DNA of 64,000 nt from NCBI GenBank assembly GCA_002281775.1, contig NCGY01000011.1, positions 22,842-86,841 on the forward strand, in the 5' to 3' direction. This document shows, piece after piece, positions 32,067 through 41,176 of the stretch. The position numbers and the translations under genes were made by a program. Each line of letters opens with the position of its first letter. The first letter of the stretch is position 1. This DNA is from Hydrogenophilales bacterium 16-64-46 (GTDB lineage: Bacteria > Pseudomonadota > Gammaproteobacteria > Burkholderiales > Thiobacillaceae). The notes beneath the pieces are model-generated. The model had not been told where the DNA came from and ran no database searches. It saw only the letters and a program-made list of their open reading frames with translations.

Positions 32067-33103
32067 ATTACGCTGACGCTCGGTGTGCCTGCGCCGAGTT
32101 CTCCAATAGGCTCTGCCTCGGCAAAGCCTGCTTGGCGGAATGCTTCCATGGCACGTGCAACAGCGCCGGGGGCGCACGCTACCAGCAAGCCGCCACTGGT
32201 TTGTGGATCGCACAAAAACTTGCGCTGCCATTCGGCCACCCCGGGGCCGGTGTCCACCTCGTGGCTGTAGCTTGTCCAGTTGCGATCCGCCGCGCCGGTC
32301 CCCACCCCAGACTCGGCCAGGGCCAGCGCCTCGGCAATCTTCGGCACGCGTGACCATTCGACGCGGGCCCTGAGCCCCGCCCCCCGGGCGATTTCCAGCA
32401 AATGTCCCAGCAGGGCAAATCCGGTCACATCGGTCATCGCATGAACCCCGTCGATTTCCCCCAGGGTCACACCCACGGCATTGAGCTGCGTGGTGGTATC
32501 GACCATCTTGCGATAGCCCGCATCCGAGAGGGTGCCTTTTTTCAGCGCGGCCGACAGGATGCCGACTCCCAGCGGTTTGCCTAGGATCAACACGTCGCCC
32601 GCCTGTGCGGCGCTGTTACGCTTGATCCGGTCGGGATGCACCACCCCGATCCCCACCAGCCCATAGATAGGCTCGGGGGCATCGATCGAATGCCCGCCTG
32701 CCACCGGAATCCCGGCAGCACGGCACACCGCCTCGCCGCCCGCGAGAATGCCGCGTATGGTTTCAACCGGCAGCTTGCCGACCGGCATCCCGACGATGGC
32801 CAGCGCAAACAACGGCCGGCCGCCCATGGCATAGATGTCCGACAGGGCGTTGGTCGCGGCGATGCGGCCAAAATCGAAGGCATCGTCGACGATGGGCATG
32901 AAGAAATCGGTGGTGGCGACGATGGCCTGCGTGTCGTTGAGCCGGTATACCGCAGCGTCATCCGAAGTTTCGGTGCCCACCAGCAGGTCGGCAAACCCGC
33001 TCATGGGGGCTGATTGCGAAAGAATATCCTTCAGGACGGCCGGAGCGATTTTGCAGCCGCATCCGCCGCCGTGTGAGAATTGCGTGAGTTTGATTGTGTC
33101 CAT
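32063..33103 (-). CDS. selD: Selenide, water dikinase
   Basis: 346 residues. Makes selenophosphate from selenide and ATP. The N-terminal Gly-rich loop with Cys15, Cys17 and Lys18 (HGGGCGCKIAP) is intact with Cys codons, not UGA. TDFFMPIVDD and AMGGRPLFALAIVGMP follow, and TDVTGFALLGHLLE in the C-terminal half. The long upstream open frame to 33688 is antisense to mnmH. Head-to-head with mnmH. Confidence 0.95.
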   Translation of the reverse strand: MDTIKLTQFSHGGGCGCKIAPAVLKDILSQSAPMSGFADLLVGTETSDDAAVYRLNDTQAIVATTDFFMPIVDDAFDFGRIAATNALSDIYAMGGRPLFALAIVGMPVGKLPVETIRGILAGGEAVCRAAGIPVAGGHSIDAPEPIYGLVGIGVVHPDRIKRNSAAQAGDVLILGKPLGVGILSAALKKGTLSDAGYRKMVDTTTQLNAVGVTLGEIDGVHAMTDVTGFALLGHLLEIARGAGLRARVEWSRVPKIAEALALAESGVGTGAADRNWTSYSHEVDTGPGVAEWQRKFLCDPQTSGGLLVACAPGAVARAMEAFRQAGFAEAEPIGELGAGTPSVSVI

Positions 33104-33121
33104 GAATGGGGAATCCCGATT

Positions 33122-34159
33122 TTGCGCGCCGCCACCGTAGCAGACTTGACCCGCTTTGACGAGGTGATCGACGTCCGCTCGCCCGGCGAATTCGTCGAAG
33201 ACCACGCCCCGGGCGCGATCAACCTGCCGGTGCTCGACAACGACGAGCGCGCCCGCGTCGGCACGCTCTACCAGCAGGTGTCGCCCTTCGAAGCCAAGAA
33301 GGCGGGGGCCATCCTGATCTCGCGCAACATCGCGCGGCATCTCGAAACCTGGTTTGCAGACAAGCCAAGAACCTATCGCCCGCTGGTGTATTGCTGGCGG
33401 GGCGGTAACCGCAGCGGTGCGATGACGCACATCCTGCAGAAGATAGGATTTGCGGCGGCGCAACTCGAAGGCGGCTACAAGGCCTACCGCCGCCACGTTG
33501 TCACCGAACTCGCGTCCTTGCCTGCCACGCTGCGCTATCGCGTGGTCAGCGGCCCGACCGGAAGCGGCAAAAGCCGCTTGCTCGCCGCGCTGGCACAGGC
33601 GGGGGCACAGGCGCTCGACCTGGAGGGCCTGGCCGCACACCGTGGCTCCCTGCTCGGCGCGCTGCCGGATGCGCCGCAGCCGGCCCAAAAAGGCTTCGAG
33701 AGCGCCATCTGGTCAGCACTCAGCCGCTTCGATCCGGCCCAACCGGTGTATGTGGAATCTGAAAGCAAACGCATCGGCGCATTGACGGTCCCCGACGCCC
33801 TGATCGCCGCCATGCGCAGCAGCCCCTGCATCCGCATCGAAGCCCCGCTGTCAGCACGGGTGCAATTGCTGATCGAGGATTACGCGCATTTTCTGGCCGC
33901 ACCCGACCTGCTCAATACACGCCTGGCACATCTGGTCGAACTCCGGGGCCGCGAGGCCGTTGCCGCCTGGCAGAGCCAGGCACAGGCGGGCGCATGGCCC
34001 GAACTGGTCGCCGCCCTGCTCGCGCAGCACTACGATCCCGCTTACCTGAAGTCACTATCCCGCAACTACGCACCCAGGCCGGACGATCTCACCCTGAACA
34101 CGCCTGACTTGACACCTGCCAGCCTGCAGGCAATCACGGCCAGAATCCTGGCGCAATGA
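33122..34159 (+). CDS. mnmH: tRNA 2-selenouridine synthase
   Basis: About 345 residues. Replaces sulfur by selenium in 2-thiouridine of tRNA wobble bases using selenophosphate. N-terminal rhodanese domain with Cys91 in YCWRGGNRS; P-loop SGPTGSGKS (143-151) in the C-terminal ATPase domain. Start is uncertain: TTG 33122 is chosen (GGGGA upstream, avoids overlapping selD), TTG 33080 would overlap the selD start. Only 18 bases separate it from selD, so divergent promoters must reach into the coding regions. Confidence 0.9.
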   Translation: MRAATVADLTRFDEVIDVRSPGEFVEDHAPGAINLPVLDNDERARVGTLYQQVSPFEAKKAGAILISRNIARHLETWFADKPRTYRPLVYCWRGGNRSGAMTHILQKIGFAAAQLEGGYKAYRRHVVTELASLPATLRYRVVSGPTGSGKSRLLAALAQAGAQALDLEGLAAHRGSLLGALPDAPQPAQKGFESAIWSALSRFDPAQPVYVESESKRIGALTVPDALIAAMRSSPCIRIEAPLSARVQLLIEDYAHFLAAPDLLNTRLAHLVELRGREAVAAWQSQAQAGAWPELVAALLAQHYDPAYLKSLSRNYAPRPDDLTLNTPDLTPASLQAITARILAQ

Positions 34160-34180
34160 GCGCAAGCGTTTCGGCTCTGG

Positions 34181-34540
34181 CTACTCGCGATCCTCGCCCG
34201 CCTGAACATGCTGCTGATAGTGCCGGGCAAAGATGCGTTCGAGTTCGTCGATCGCCTCGCTGGCCGACACGCCATGGATGAGATGGCGCGTCATCTGCGC
34301 CGAGGCTTCGTGAAAGATCTGATTGCGTTCCAGCATCGGGTAGGTCTGCATCAGCCGTTGGATCGCCTTCACCACGTTTTCCTGCTCGGGGCGAGGGATG
34401 GGCAGGGGCTCGGCTGGCGGAGCCTCGGCAAGATCGACCGCCTCCTTGCCGGCAAGGAATTCGGCGTACTCGAGCAAGGCCTGTTGCCGGGCTTCGGACA
34501 GGGCCCGGAACACGGTCAGCAGCCGCTTGCTGTCGCGCAT
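34181..34540 (-). CDS. Conserved small protein of unknown function, coupled to LysR gene
   Basis: 119 residues, mostly helical. The N-terminal LSEARQQALLEYAEFLAGKE resembles short DUF2281-type helices. A Pro/Glu-rich linker (40-53) leads to a C-terminal helical part (VVKAIQRLMQTYPMLERNQIFHEASAQMTRHLIHG). No catalytic motif is seen. Its ATG shares one base with the LysR stop (TGATG at 34538-34542), so it is co-translated with the regulator. Confidence 0.65.
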   Translation of the reverse strand: MRDSKRLLTVFRALSEARQQALLEYAEFLAGKEAVDLAEAPPAEPLPIPRPEQENVVKAIQRLMQTYPMLERNQIFHEASAQMTRHLIHGVSASEAIDELERIFARHYQQHVQAGEDRE

Positions 34541-35484
34541 CAGCGACCGCGCCCCTTGGCGGGCCGCTTCAACGGCACAACATCGACGTTGCATTGCTGG
34601 AACTTGTTCTCGACAAAGCCGATGAAGGCGTCGAGCAGCTTGCTGCGGAATTTTTCCGGCGCGTAGACCAGCGAGAGTTCGCGCGTGAGGCGCGGGCTCA
34701 AGGGCACTGCCACCAGCGTACCCAGCTGGATTTCCTTGGTGACGGTAGACGCCGACATGATCGCCACACCCAGACCCGCCTCGACCGCGCCCTTGATCGC
34801 TTCCCGGCTGCCCAGCTCCATCTCGATGTGCAGGTCGTCCGGGTTGACGCCGTTGTGCTTGAAGAAGTCGTCAACCACCTCGCGGGTGCCCGAGCCGTGT
34901 TCGCGCGAAACATAGGGCTGATCGGCGATTTCACGCGCTCCGACGTTGGGACGATTGGATAACGGGTGATTCGGCGAGCAGATCATCACCAGCTCGTCCT
35001 CGCAACAGGCCAGTGTGGTGAGATTGGGATTGTGCGAGGGCGCTTCGATCAGACCCACATCAAGCGAATGGTCGGCAATCTTCAACGCAATGGTCTCGGA
35101 GTTCGCCACCGTCAGCCTTGCCTGAACTTGGGGGAAGCGTTCCTTGAATTCGCCGAGGATGCGCGGCAACTGATACTCCGCAATCGTGGTGGACGCGCCG
35201 ATCATCAGTGGACCGGTCACCTGTCCGGTGAGTTCGCCGACACGCGCTTCCATTTCGCCGGTCATTGCGAGGATGCGTTCGGCATAGCCCAAAACCAGTT
35301 CTCCCGCCGGCGTGAGCGAAATCTTGCCGTGACTGCGTTCGAACAGGCGGGTATTGAAATGCTCTTCCAGCTGCTTGACCTGAAAGGTCACCGCAGGCTG
35401 GGTCATGTAGAGGATATCGGCGGCTTTGGTGAAACTCAGCTGTTTGGCGACGGTGTAGAATACTTGGAGTCTGCGGTCGGCCAT
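34540..35484 (-). CDS. LysR-family transcriptional regulator
   Basis: 314 residues. N-terminal winged HTH (about 1-60, RLQVFYTVAKQLSFTKAADILYMTQPAVTFQVKQLE) and a periplasmic-binding-like effector domain. The sequence is of the YeiE/CbbR/CysB-like class. ATG 35484 matches the usual start; a 7-residue extension exists. Proximity to selD-mnmH suggests, but does not show, a link to selenium or sulfur metabolism. Divergent from lplT with about 160 bases between. Confidence 0.88.
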   Translation of the reverse strand: MADRRLQVFYTVAKQLSFTKAADILYMTQPAVTFQVKQLEEHFNTRLFERSHGKISLTPAGELVLGYAERILAMTGEMEARVGELTGQVTGPLMIGASTTIAEYQLPRILGEFKERFPQVQARLTVANSETIALKIADHSLDVGLIEAPSHNPNLTTLACCEDELVMICSPNHPLSNRPNVGAREIADQPYVSREHGSGTREVVDDFFKHNGVNPDDLHIEMELGSREAIKGAVEAGLGVAIMSASTVTKEIQLGTLVAVPLSPRLTRELSLVYAPEKFRSKLLDAFIGFVENKFQQCNVDVVPLKRPAKGRGR

Positions 35485-35643
35485 AAAATCATGCCCCCGG
35501 GTCAATAAAGAATTTTATTCAACCACAAACCCGCCCGTGTTGAAAACACCTGTCAGACAAATCCCCCCGCCGCCGACCGCCAGCGGCACGGAAAATGCCC
35601 TGTCCGCCCCGGTTGCCCGGGCAGCGCGTCGGGTCCTCCAGCC
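35485..35643. promoter_or_regulatory. lysR-lplT divergent region
   Basis: 159 bases with no gene. An AT-rich inverted repeat AATAAA-N4-TTTATT (about 35503-35518) lies near the LysR start and could be part of an autoregulatory site; no convincing -35/-10 pair was found for either side. Confidence 0.3.
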
Positions 35644-36861
35644 TTGAATCGCGGCTTCTACACCATCCTGCTGGCGCAATTTCTGTCTGCACTAGCCGAC
35701 AACGCGCTGCTCTTTGCCGCCATCGGCCTGCTGATCTTTCTGGCCGCGCCAGAATGGCATTCGCCGCTGCTGCAGACAGTTTTTGTCATCGCCTACATCG
35801 TGCTCGCGCCGCTGGTCGGTCCCTTTGCCGACGCCCTGCCGAAAGGCCGCGTGATGTTCATCGCCAACACCGTGAAATTCATCGGCTGCCTGGCGATGCT
35901 GCTGGGTCTGGGCCCGCTGTGGGCCTATGCGCTGGTGGGGATCGGCGCGGCGATGTATTCGCCTGCCAAGTACGGCATCCTCACCGAACTGTTGCCGCCG
36001 GAAAAACTGGTCGTCGCCAACAGCTGGGTGGAGGGTGCCACGGTGATGGCCATCGTACTCGGTGCCATCATCGGCGGCGCGCTGATCAATCCGCAACTGG
36101 CCGAGAATACGCTGACCAGCCTCGGCATGGCGGGCGTGCTCATCGCCCCAAAATTCGCCATCGTCGCCATCACCAGCCTGTATTTCGCGGCCGCCTTGGT
36201 GAACCTGTTCATACCGCGCCTGCCGATCGACCATCGCCTGCCGAGCAAATCGCCACGCTACATCCTGCATGATTTCTGGCACAGCTTCGCGCTGCTGTGG
36301 CGCGATCCGCTCGGCCAGGTCTCGCTTGCCGTCACCACCCTGTTCTGGGGCGTGGGCGCGACGCTGCGCCTGCTGATCATCGCCTGGGCCGCGCTCAACC
36401 TGAAATACGGTCTCGACCAGGCCACCCAGCTCACGGCGGCGACGGCGTTCGGCATTGCCATCGGCTCCGTGCTGGCTGGCAAATTCGTCCAGCTCAGGAA
36501 CGCCGTGAGCGTGCTGCCTGCAGGCATCATTCTGGGTTTCGTCCCGATTGCGCTGATCTGGGTGGAAAGCCTCATACCGGCCGTGCTGCTGCTCACCCTG
36601 GCGGGCGTGCTGGCCGGCTATTTCGTGGTGCCGATGAACGCCCTGCTCCAGCATCGGGGCCATTTGCTGATGGGAGCCGGGCATTCCATCGCGCAACAGA
36701 ACTTCAACGAGAACATCAGCATCCTCGTCCTCTCAGGTGCCTACGCGTTGATGGTGCGCTCGGACTGGCACATCCACACCATCATCTGGGTGTTCGGCCT
36801 CTTCATCAGCACGGTGATGACGGCCATCTGGCTCAAGCACCGCAACGACGTGGTGCATTAA
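35644..36861 (+). CDS. lplT: Lysophospholipid transporter LplT
   Basis: 405 residues, MFS fold with about 12 TM helices. Flips lysophospholipids across the inner membrane for re-acylation. TTG start (35644) matches the family start NRGFYTILLAQFLSALADNALL. The GPFADALPKGRVM and MYSPAKYGILTEL loops are typical. The acyltransferase partner Aas is not adjacent. Stop TAA (36859-36861) is interlocked with the stop of the convergent gene. Confidence 0.88.
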   Translation: MNRGFYTILLAQFLSALADNALLFAAIGLLIFLAAPEWHSPLLQTVFVIAYIVLAPLVGPFADALPKGRVMFIANTVKFIGCLAMLLGLGPLWAYALVGIGAAMYSPAKYGILTELLPPEKLVVANSWVEGATVMAIVLGAIIGGALINPQLAENTLTSLGMAGVLIAPKFAIVAITSLYFAAALVNLFIPRLPIDHRLPSKSPRYILHDFWHSFALLWRDPLGQVSLAVTTLFWGVGATLRLLIIAWAALNLKYGLDQATQLTAATAFGIAIGSVLAGKFVQLRNAVSVLPAGIILGFVPIALIWVESLIPAVLLLTLAGVLAGYFVVPMNALLQHRGHLLMGAGHSIAQQNFNENISILVLSGAYALMVRSDWHIHTIIWVFGLFISTVMTAIWLKHRNDVVH

Positions 36862-37790
36862 GCGCCCGCCGACCCGCTTCCCGGATTCTGCGACTTCACC
36901 ACGCTCATCGCCCCCGCAATCAGGGTGGAGAGATCGGCCATGTTCGACGGCACGATCAGGGTGTTGCCGGTCTTCGCAATGCCGGAAAAAGCCTCGACGT
37001 ATTTTTCCGCCACTTTCAGGTTCACGGCCTGCAAGCCCCCCGGTTTTTCGATGGCCATGGCCACGCGCGCGATGGCTTCGGCGTTGGCGATGGCAATGGC
37101 CTTGATCGCCTCGGCCTCACCCTGGGCGACGTTGATCGCCGCCTGCATCTCACCTTCGGACTGCTGGATCGCGGCGTTGCGCTCGCCGGTGGCGATATTG
37201 ATCTGCTCCTGCATGCGGCCTTCGGACGAGGCAATCAGCGCCCGTTTCTCGCGCTCGGCGGTGATCTGCCGCTGCATGGCGTGGAGGATTTCCTTCGGCG
37301 GGGTGAGGTCCTTGATTTCGTAACGCAGCACCTTCACGCCCCAGTTGGTCGACGCCTCGTTCAGCGCCATCACCACGCCCCGGTTGATGTCGTCGCGCTC
37401 TTCAAAGGTGCGGTCCATCTCCATGCGACCGATCAGTGAGCGCAGTGTGGTCTGCGCCAGCTGAGAAATGGCATCGATGTAGTTGCTTGACCCGTAGGAC
37501 GCCATTTTCGGGTCGGTCACCTGGAAGTACAGGATGCCATCGACGGCCAACTGGGTGTTATCGCGCGTGATGCAGACCTGGCTCGGCACGTCGAGCGGAA
37601 TCTCCTTCAGCGAATGCTTGTAGGCGACGTTGTCGATGAAAGGAATGACGAGGTTGAGGCCGGGTACCAGCACGGCGTGGAACTTGCCGAGCCGCTCGAC
37701 CACCCAGGCGTTCTGCTGCGGCACCACGCGCACGCCCTTGGCGACGACGATGGCGATGACGATGAGAATGACGAGTGCGACGACGTCCAT
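36858..37790 (-). CDS. SPFH/stomatin-family membrane protein (QmcA-like)
   Basis: 310 residues. N-terminal TM anchor (about 2-18), then band 7 domain (VPQQNAWVVERLGKF, VPGLNLVIPFIDNV, CITRDNTQLAVDGILYFQV) and a long helical coiled-coil region (EREKRALIASSEGRMQEQ). Organises membrane microdomains. Coupled to an NfeD-like partner, as qmcA-ybbJ in E. coli. Stop overlaps that of lplT in TTAA (36858-36861). Confidence 0.9.
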   Translation of the reverse strand: MDVVALVILIVIAIVVAKGVRVVPQQNAWVVERLGKFHAVLVPGLNLVIPFIDNVAYKHSLKEIPLDVPSQVCITRDNTQLAVDGILYFQVTDPKMASYGSSNYIDAISQLAQTTLRSLIGRMEMDRTFEERDDINRGVVMALNEASTNWGVKVLRYEIKDLTPPKEILHAMQRQITAEREKRALIASSEGRMQEQINIATGERNAAIQQSEGEMQAAINVAQGEAEAIKAIAIANAEAIARVAMAIEKPGGLQAVNLKVAEKYVEAFSGIAKTGNTLIVPSNMADLSTLIAGAMSVVKSQNPGSGSAGA

Positions 37791-37813
37791 GTGTATTCCT
37801 TGAAGTGAAAAGT

Positions 37814-38221
37814 TCAGTTTCCCAGCACCAGCCGGGTGCCTTTCACGGCGCGAATGCGCAGCGGCCGGCTCGCATCCGTGTCGGGCGACTCGGCTTCGGC
37901 GTCCCACAGCGCACCGCGATATTTCACCTGACCGCGCCCGTCGACCCAGGACTCGATCTGCACCGGCTGGCCGATGTCCATGTCCTGCACGGTCGATTCG
38001 GGATGGCCCGTATCGCGTTTCCAGTGCCGCAGCGCCAGCGTGCCGAGCGCTGCGATCACCGCAGCGGCGATGAACTGCGCGCCCCAGCCCAAACCCATCC
38101 AGGCCGCAATGCCCGCCGCTACCGCCGCGACGCCGTAGACCAGCAGGTAGAACGTGCCGGTGGTGAGCTCCACGCCCACCAGCACCGCACCGACGATCCA
38201 CCACCACACATATGCCTGCAT
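37814..38221 (-). CDS. NfeD-like membrane protein
   Basis: 135 residues. Two or three TM helices (about 5-60) followed by an OB-fold domain (MDIGQPVQIESWVDGRGQVKYRGALWDAEA). Short NfeD proteins pair with SPFH/stomatin proteins, as here with a 23-base gap. Proposed to stabilise the partner complex. Confidence 0.88.
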   Translation of the reverse strand: MQAYVWWWIVGAVLVGVELTTGTFYLLVYGVAAVAAGIAAWMGLGWGAQFIAAAVIAALGTLALRHWKRDTGHPESTVQDMDIGQPVQIESWVDGRGQVKYRGALWDAEAESPDTDASRPLRIRAVKGTRLVLGN

Positions 38222-38222
38222 C

Positions 38223-38729
38223 TCATCTCCTCAGTATGGCGGGCCGGTTCGCGAGTTCATTCGGGTTGTCGGCCCCAGGGGGAACATGCATTTCCAGCAG
38301 TTTACTCACCGCTTCGATTCCTGCCAGCGCGCCAATGCGGTAATCGTCCGCGCGAAAATGCGCTTCCATCGTCCGCGCAACCTGCGCCCACGCTTCAGGC
38401 GACACGCGCTTGCTGATGCCCCGGTCGGCGACGATCTCGATGTCGCGGTCGGCCAGAAGCAGATAGATCAGCACGCCACTGTTGTGCTCGGTGTCCCACA
38501 CCCTCAGTTCCGAAAAGATCTCGATTGCGCGTGCGCGCGCACTCAGCCCGCGCCAGACCTGGGCGGCGGGCAGGCTGTTTTCGATGGCGAAGCGGATCTC
38601 GCCGCCGTGCCGGGCTTCGGATGCGCGTATCGCTGCCTCGATGGCGTCGAGTGTCGCCCGGGGAAATGCGCGTCGCCACGCCCAGGGCAGGGTGAAGACA
38701 TGCCGCAGCCAGCGTCGGATAGTCACCAT
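38223..38729 (-). CDS. TPM-domain protein (YgcG-like, short)
   Basis: 168 residues. The TPM (TLP18.3/Psb32/MOLO-1) fold is visible: AIEAAIRASEARHGGEIRFAIE, NSGVLIYLLLADRDIEIVADRGI, and a C-terminal helical region. No clear signal peptide. It follows the larger TPM protein with a 7-base overlap; such pairs accompany LemA. Biochemical function unknown in bacteria. Confidence 0.8.
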   Translation of the reverse strand: MVTIRRWLRHVFTLPWAWRRAFPRATLDAIEAAIRASEARHGGEIRFAIENSLPAAQVWRGLSARARAIEIFSELRVWDTEHNSGVLIYLLLADRDIEIVADRGISKRVSPEAWAQVARTMEAHFRADDYRIGALAGIEAVSKLLEMHVPPGADNPNELANRPAILRR

Positions 38730-39553
38730 GATCCGGACGCTCCACCGCCGCCAAACCCGCCGCCGCCACCGCCCCAGGAACCGCCACCGCCGCCTCCGAA
38801 GCCACCTCCGCCACTCGACCACCCACCTCCCCTGCCCCGGAATCCGCCTGCCACGGCACCAAACACGAACAGCACGGCAAACAGCAGCAGCGGCGTCAAA
38901 CCGATCCACCACGCGCCCATGGCACCGCTGCCGAGCGCGGCAATACCGGCCGCCGTCGGCCGGTTGATCATCATCGACAACGCGAAGCCCGCAACCACGC
39001 CACCCACGACCAGGAGACCGAACAGGTCGCCGTCGATTTCCTCGGCGTTGTCAGGCGGCGGCAGGGCCTCCCCCTGGATCAGTTTCATCAACTGCGCCAC
39101 GCCGGCGTCGATGCCCCCGGCGAAATCCCCCGCCTGGAAATGCGGCACGATGGTCTCGGCGATCACCCGCTTTGCCACGGCGTCCGGAATCGCGCCTTCG
39201 AGGCCGTAGCCCACTTCGATACGCAGCGCGCGGTCGTCCTTCGCGACTATCAGGATGACACCGTCGTCCACCTTCTTGCGACCGACCTTCCAGGTATCGG
39301 CGACGCGGATGCCGAACTGCGCGATATCTTCCGGCTGCGTGGTGGGCACGATCAGCACCGCGATCTGGCTACCGGTCTTCGCCTCGAAGGCGGCGAGCCG
39401 GTTTTCCAGCGCGGCAGCCTGTTCGCCGGACAGCGTGGCACTCAGATCGGTGACACGATGCAACAAGGCCGGGACCGGCACCTGCGCCCAGACCAGCGCC
39501 GCACCGAGTGCGAGCAGCAGGCCCAGTGCCGCGCGTGCCAGCAAGGCTGCCAT
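38723..39553 (-). CDS. Exported TPM-domain membrane protein, Gly-rich tail (YgcG-like)
   Basis: 276 residues. Signal peptide (to about residue 23, ALVWA), TPM domain (about 30-160, with LENRLAAFEAKTGSQIAVLIVPTT and ALRIEVGYGLEGAIPDAVA), TM helices (about 175-240), and a Gly/Trp/Ser-rich tail with long glycine runs. Typical YgcG architecture next to lemA. Starts two bases after lemA. Confidence 0.85.
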   Translation of the reverse strand: MAALLARAALGLLLALGAALVWAQVPVPALLHRVTDLSATLSGEQAAALENRLAAFEAKTGSQIAVLIVPTTQPEDIAQFGIRVADTWKVGRKKVDDGVILIVAKDDRALRIEVGYGLEGAIPDAVAKRVIAETIVPHFQAGDFAGGIDAGVAQLMKLIQGEALPPPDNAEEIDGDLFGLLVVGGVVAGFALSMMINRPTAAGIAALGSGAMGAWWIGLTPLLLFAVLFVFGAVAGGFRGRGGGWSSGGGGFGGGGGGSWGGGGGGFGGGGASGSW

Positions 39554-39555
39554 CC

Positions 39556-40161
39556 TTACTGGGTGGGTACCGGCGCGGGCGACTCGAAATCGACCCTTGG
39601 CGGCGTGGCGAGGGCTTTTTCGTTTTCCACCGTGAAGCTGGGCTTCACGGTGTAGCCGAACAGCATCGCGGTAAGGTTGGACGGAAAGGATCGCACCGTG
39701 ACGTTGTAGGTCTTCACCGCCTCGATATAGCGGTTGCGCGCCACGGTGATGCGGTTTTCCGTGCCTTCGAGCTGTGCCTGCAAATCGCGGAACAAGCCAT
39801 CGGCCTTCAGCTGCGGGTAATTTTCCGCTACCAGCAGCAGGCGCGAGATCGCGCCGGTGAGTTCGCCCTGCGCGGCGATGAATTTCTGAAACGCCGCCTC
39901 GTCGTTGACGAGTTCGGGCGTGGCCTGGATTGCGCCGACGCGGGCACGCGCCTCGGTCACGCTGGTGAACACGTCTTTTTCATGCGCGGCGTAGCCCTTC
40001 ACCACGTTGACCAGGTTGGGCACGAGATCGGCGCGCCGCTGGTACTGGTTCAAGACCTCGGCCCAGCTCGCCTTGATGTCCTCGTCGGCGGTCTGGAAGG
40101 TGTTGTAACCGCAGCCCGACAGGGTCAGCGCCAGAAAGGAAATCCATAACCATCTCAGCAT
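39556..40161 (-). CDS. lemA: LemA-family lipoprotein-like protein
   Basis: 201 residues. N-terminal signal with lipobox-like ALTLSGC, then helical LemA domain (NTFQTADEDIKASWAEVLNQYQRRADLVPNLVNVVKGYA; SRLLLVAENYPQLKA). Start ATG 40161 has CAGGAG upstream. LemA and TPM proteins are a conserved pair in many bacteria; role at the envelope is uncertain. Confidence 0.9.
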   Translation of the reverse strand: MLRWLWISFLALTLSGCGYNTFQTADEDIKASWAEVLNQYQRRADLVPNLVNVVKGYAAHEKDVFTSVTEARARVGAIQATPELVNDEAAFQKFIAAQGELTGAISRLLLVAENYPQLKADGLFRDLQAQLEGTENRITVARNRYIEAVKTYNVTVRSFPSNLTAMLFGYTVKPSFTVENEKALATPPRVDFESPAPVPTQ

Positions 40162-40197
40162 GATGTACTCCTGATGAATCGCCAATGCAGGCGAACC

Positions 40198-40671
40198 TTA
40201 ACCCAAAAGCGTGACCAGCTCCGCTTCGGCCCGGCCGGCTTCCACGTGCAGTCGCGCGACCGTCACCGGCAGTTTGAAACGCCGCGGCCCTGCACTACCC
40301 GGATTGACATAAAGCACGCCGTTGCGAGTCTCGATGCACGGCTGGTGCGAGTGCCCCGAGATCACCACCCTGACGCCAGCGGCCACGGGGTCGAAGGCCA
40401 GATCGCCGAGGATATGCAGGACATGGATGCGCACACCCTCGAATTCAAGCGTTGCCGCCCAGGGAATGGACTCGGCCCAGCTGGCACGGTCGTTATTTCC
40501 CCGCACCACGGTGAGCGGGGCGAGTGTGCCGAGTCTGTCGAGTACGCCATTGTGCTGATTCGAACGCGAACCGATGTCACCAGCATGGATGAGATGCTTG
40601 CAGCCCACCAGCGCAGCCAGTGCCTGCGGGCGCAGGAGACCGTGGGTGTCCGAAATCAGGCCAATCTGCAC
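40198..40671 (-). CDS. Metallophosphoesterase (YfcE/MJ0936 type)
   Basis: 157 residues. Calcineurin-like phosphoesterase with the complete metal-site signature: ISDTHGLLR, HAGDIGS, VRGNNDR, ISGHSHQP. GTG start at 40671. Family members hydrolyse phosphodiesters; the substrate here is unknown. Confidence 0.85.
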   Translation of the reverse strand: MQIGLISDTHGLLRPQALAALVGCKHLIHAGDIGSRSNQHNGVLDRLGTLAPLTVVRGNNDRASWAESIPWAATLEFEGVRIHVLHILGDLAFDPVAAGVRVVISGHSHQPCIETRNGVLYVNPGSAGPRRFKLPVTVARLHVEAGRAEAELVTLLG

Positions 40672-40711
40672 ACTGCGCGACCGAACCTTCTGGACAGACG
40701 TTCCCTGACGT

Positions 40712-41167
40712 TCATCCAGCCAACCTGCCGACGAACACCACGATTATCGTCAGCAAGCCCAGCAGCAGGTTGATTCCGATGAGCAGCCTGATCTGGGCAA
40801 GCGCGGCCCCGCCGGCCGGCCAGTCCTGTGCGGCAACGGCACGCTTGAGCTTTTTGTACGGGGCAAAGAAGACATGGGCGAAGATCAACATCATCACCAC
40901 ACCGAGCAGCAGCATGGTCAGCGCGTAGTGCGGTGCCTGGAAGCCGCCGAAGACCATCAACATGTGCAGGCCGCTGGCGAGGATGAGGACGACCGAGAGC
41001 CAGACCCAGGGGAAAAACTTGCCGAACACACCGGCCCACAGCTTCAGCCGCTGCGGCGGTTCCAGCACGCCAGCGGCAACAGGCCGCAGCGCCATGTAGG
41101 CGAAGAACATGCCGCCGACCCAGACGACGACACCCAGCACGTGCAGCAGCGTCATAATGTTTTGCAT
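40712..41167 (-). CDS. CopD-like four-helix membrane protein
   Basis: 151 residues with four TM helices (about 5-25, 47-70, 78-100, 128-148). LLHVLGVVVWVGGMFFAYMALRP matches the CopD/DUF family; His residues at helix starts could bind heme or copper. Close homologues are annotated CopD family. Nine bases from rnhB, so it may be co-transcribed. Confidence 0.75.
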   Translation of the reverse strand: MQNIMTLLHVLGVVVWVGGMFFAYMALRPVAAGVLEPPQRLKLWAGVFGKFFPWVWLSVVLILASGLHMLMVFGGFQAPHYALTMLLLGVVMMLIFAHVFFAPYKKLKRAVAAQDWPAGGAALAQIRLLIGINLLLGLLTIIVVFVGRLAG

Positions 41168-41176
41168 GGAAGACTC

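Noticed and set aside
33104..33688. N-terminal extension of selD
   Set aside because: It is antisense to mnmH; SelD homologues start at MDTIKLTQ-like sequence.
38733..38840. Glycine-codon repeats at the end of the TPM protein as a CRISPR or tandem repeat
   Set aside because: They encode the Gly-rich YgcG tail and lack regular spacers.
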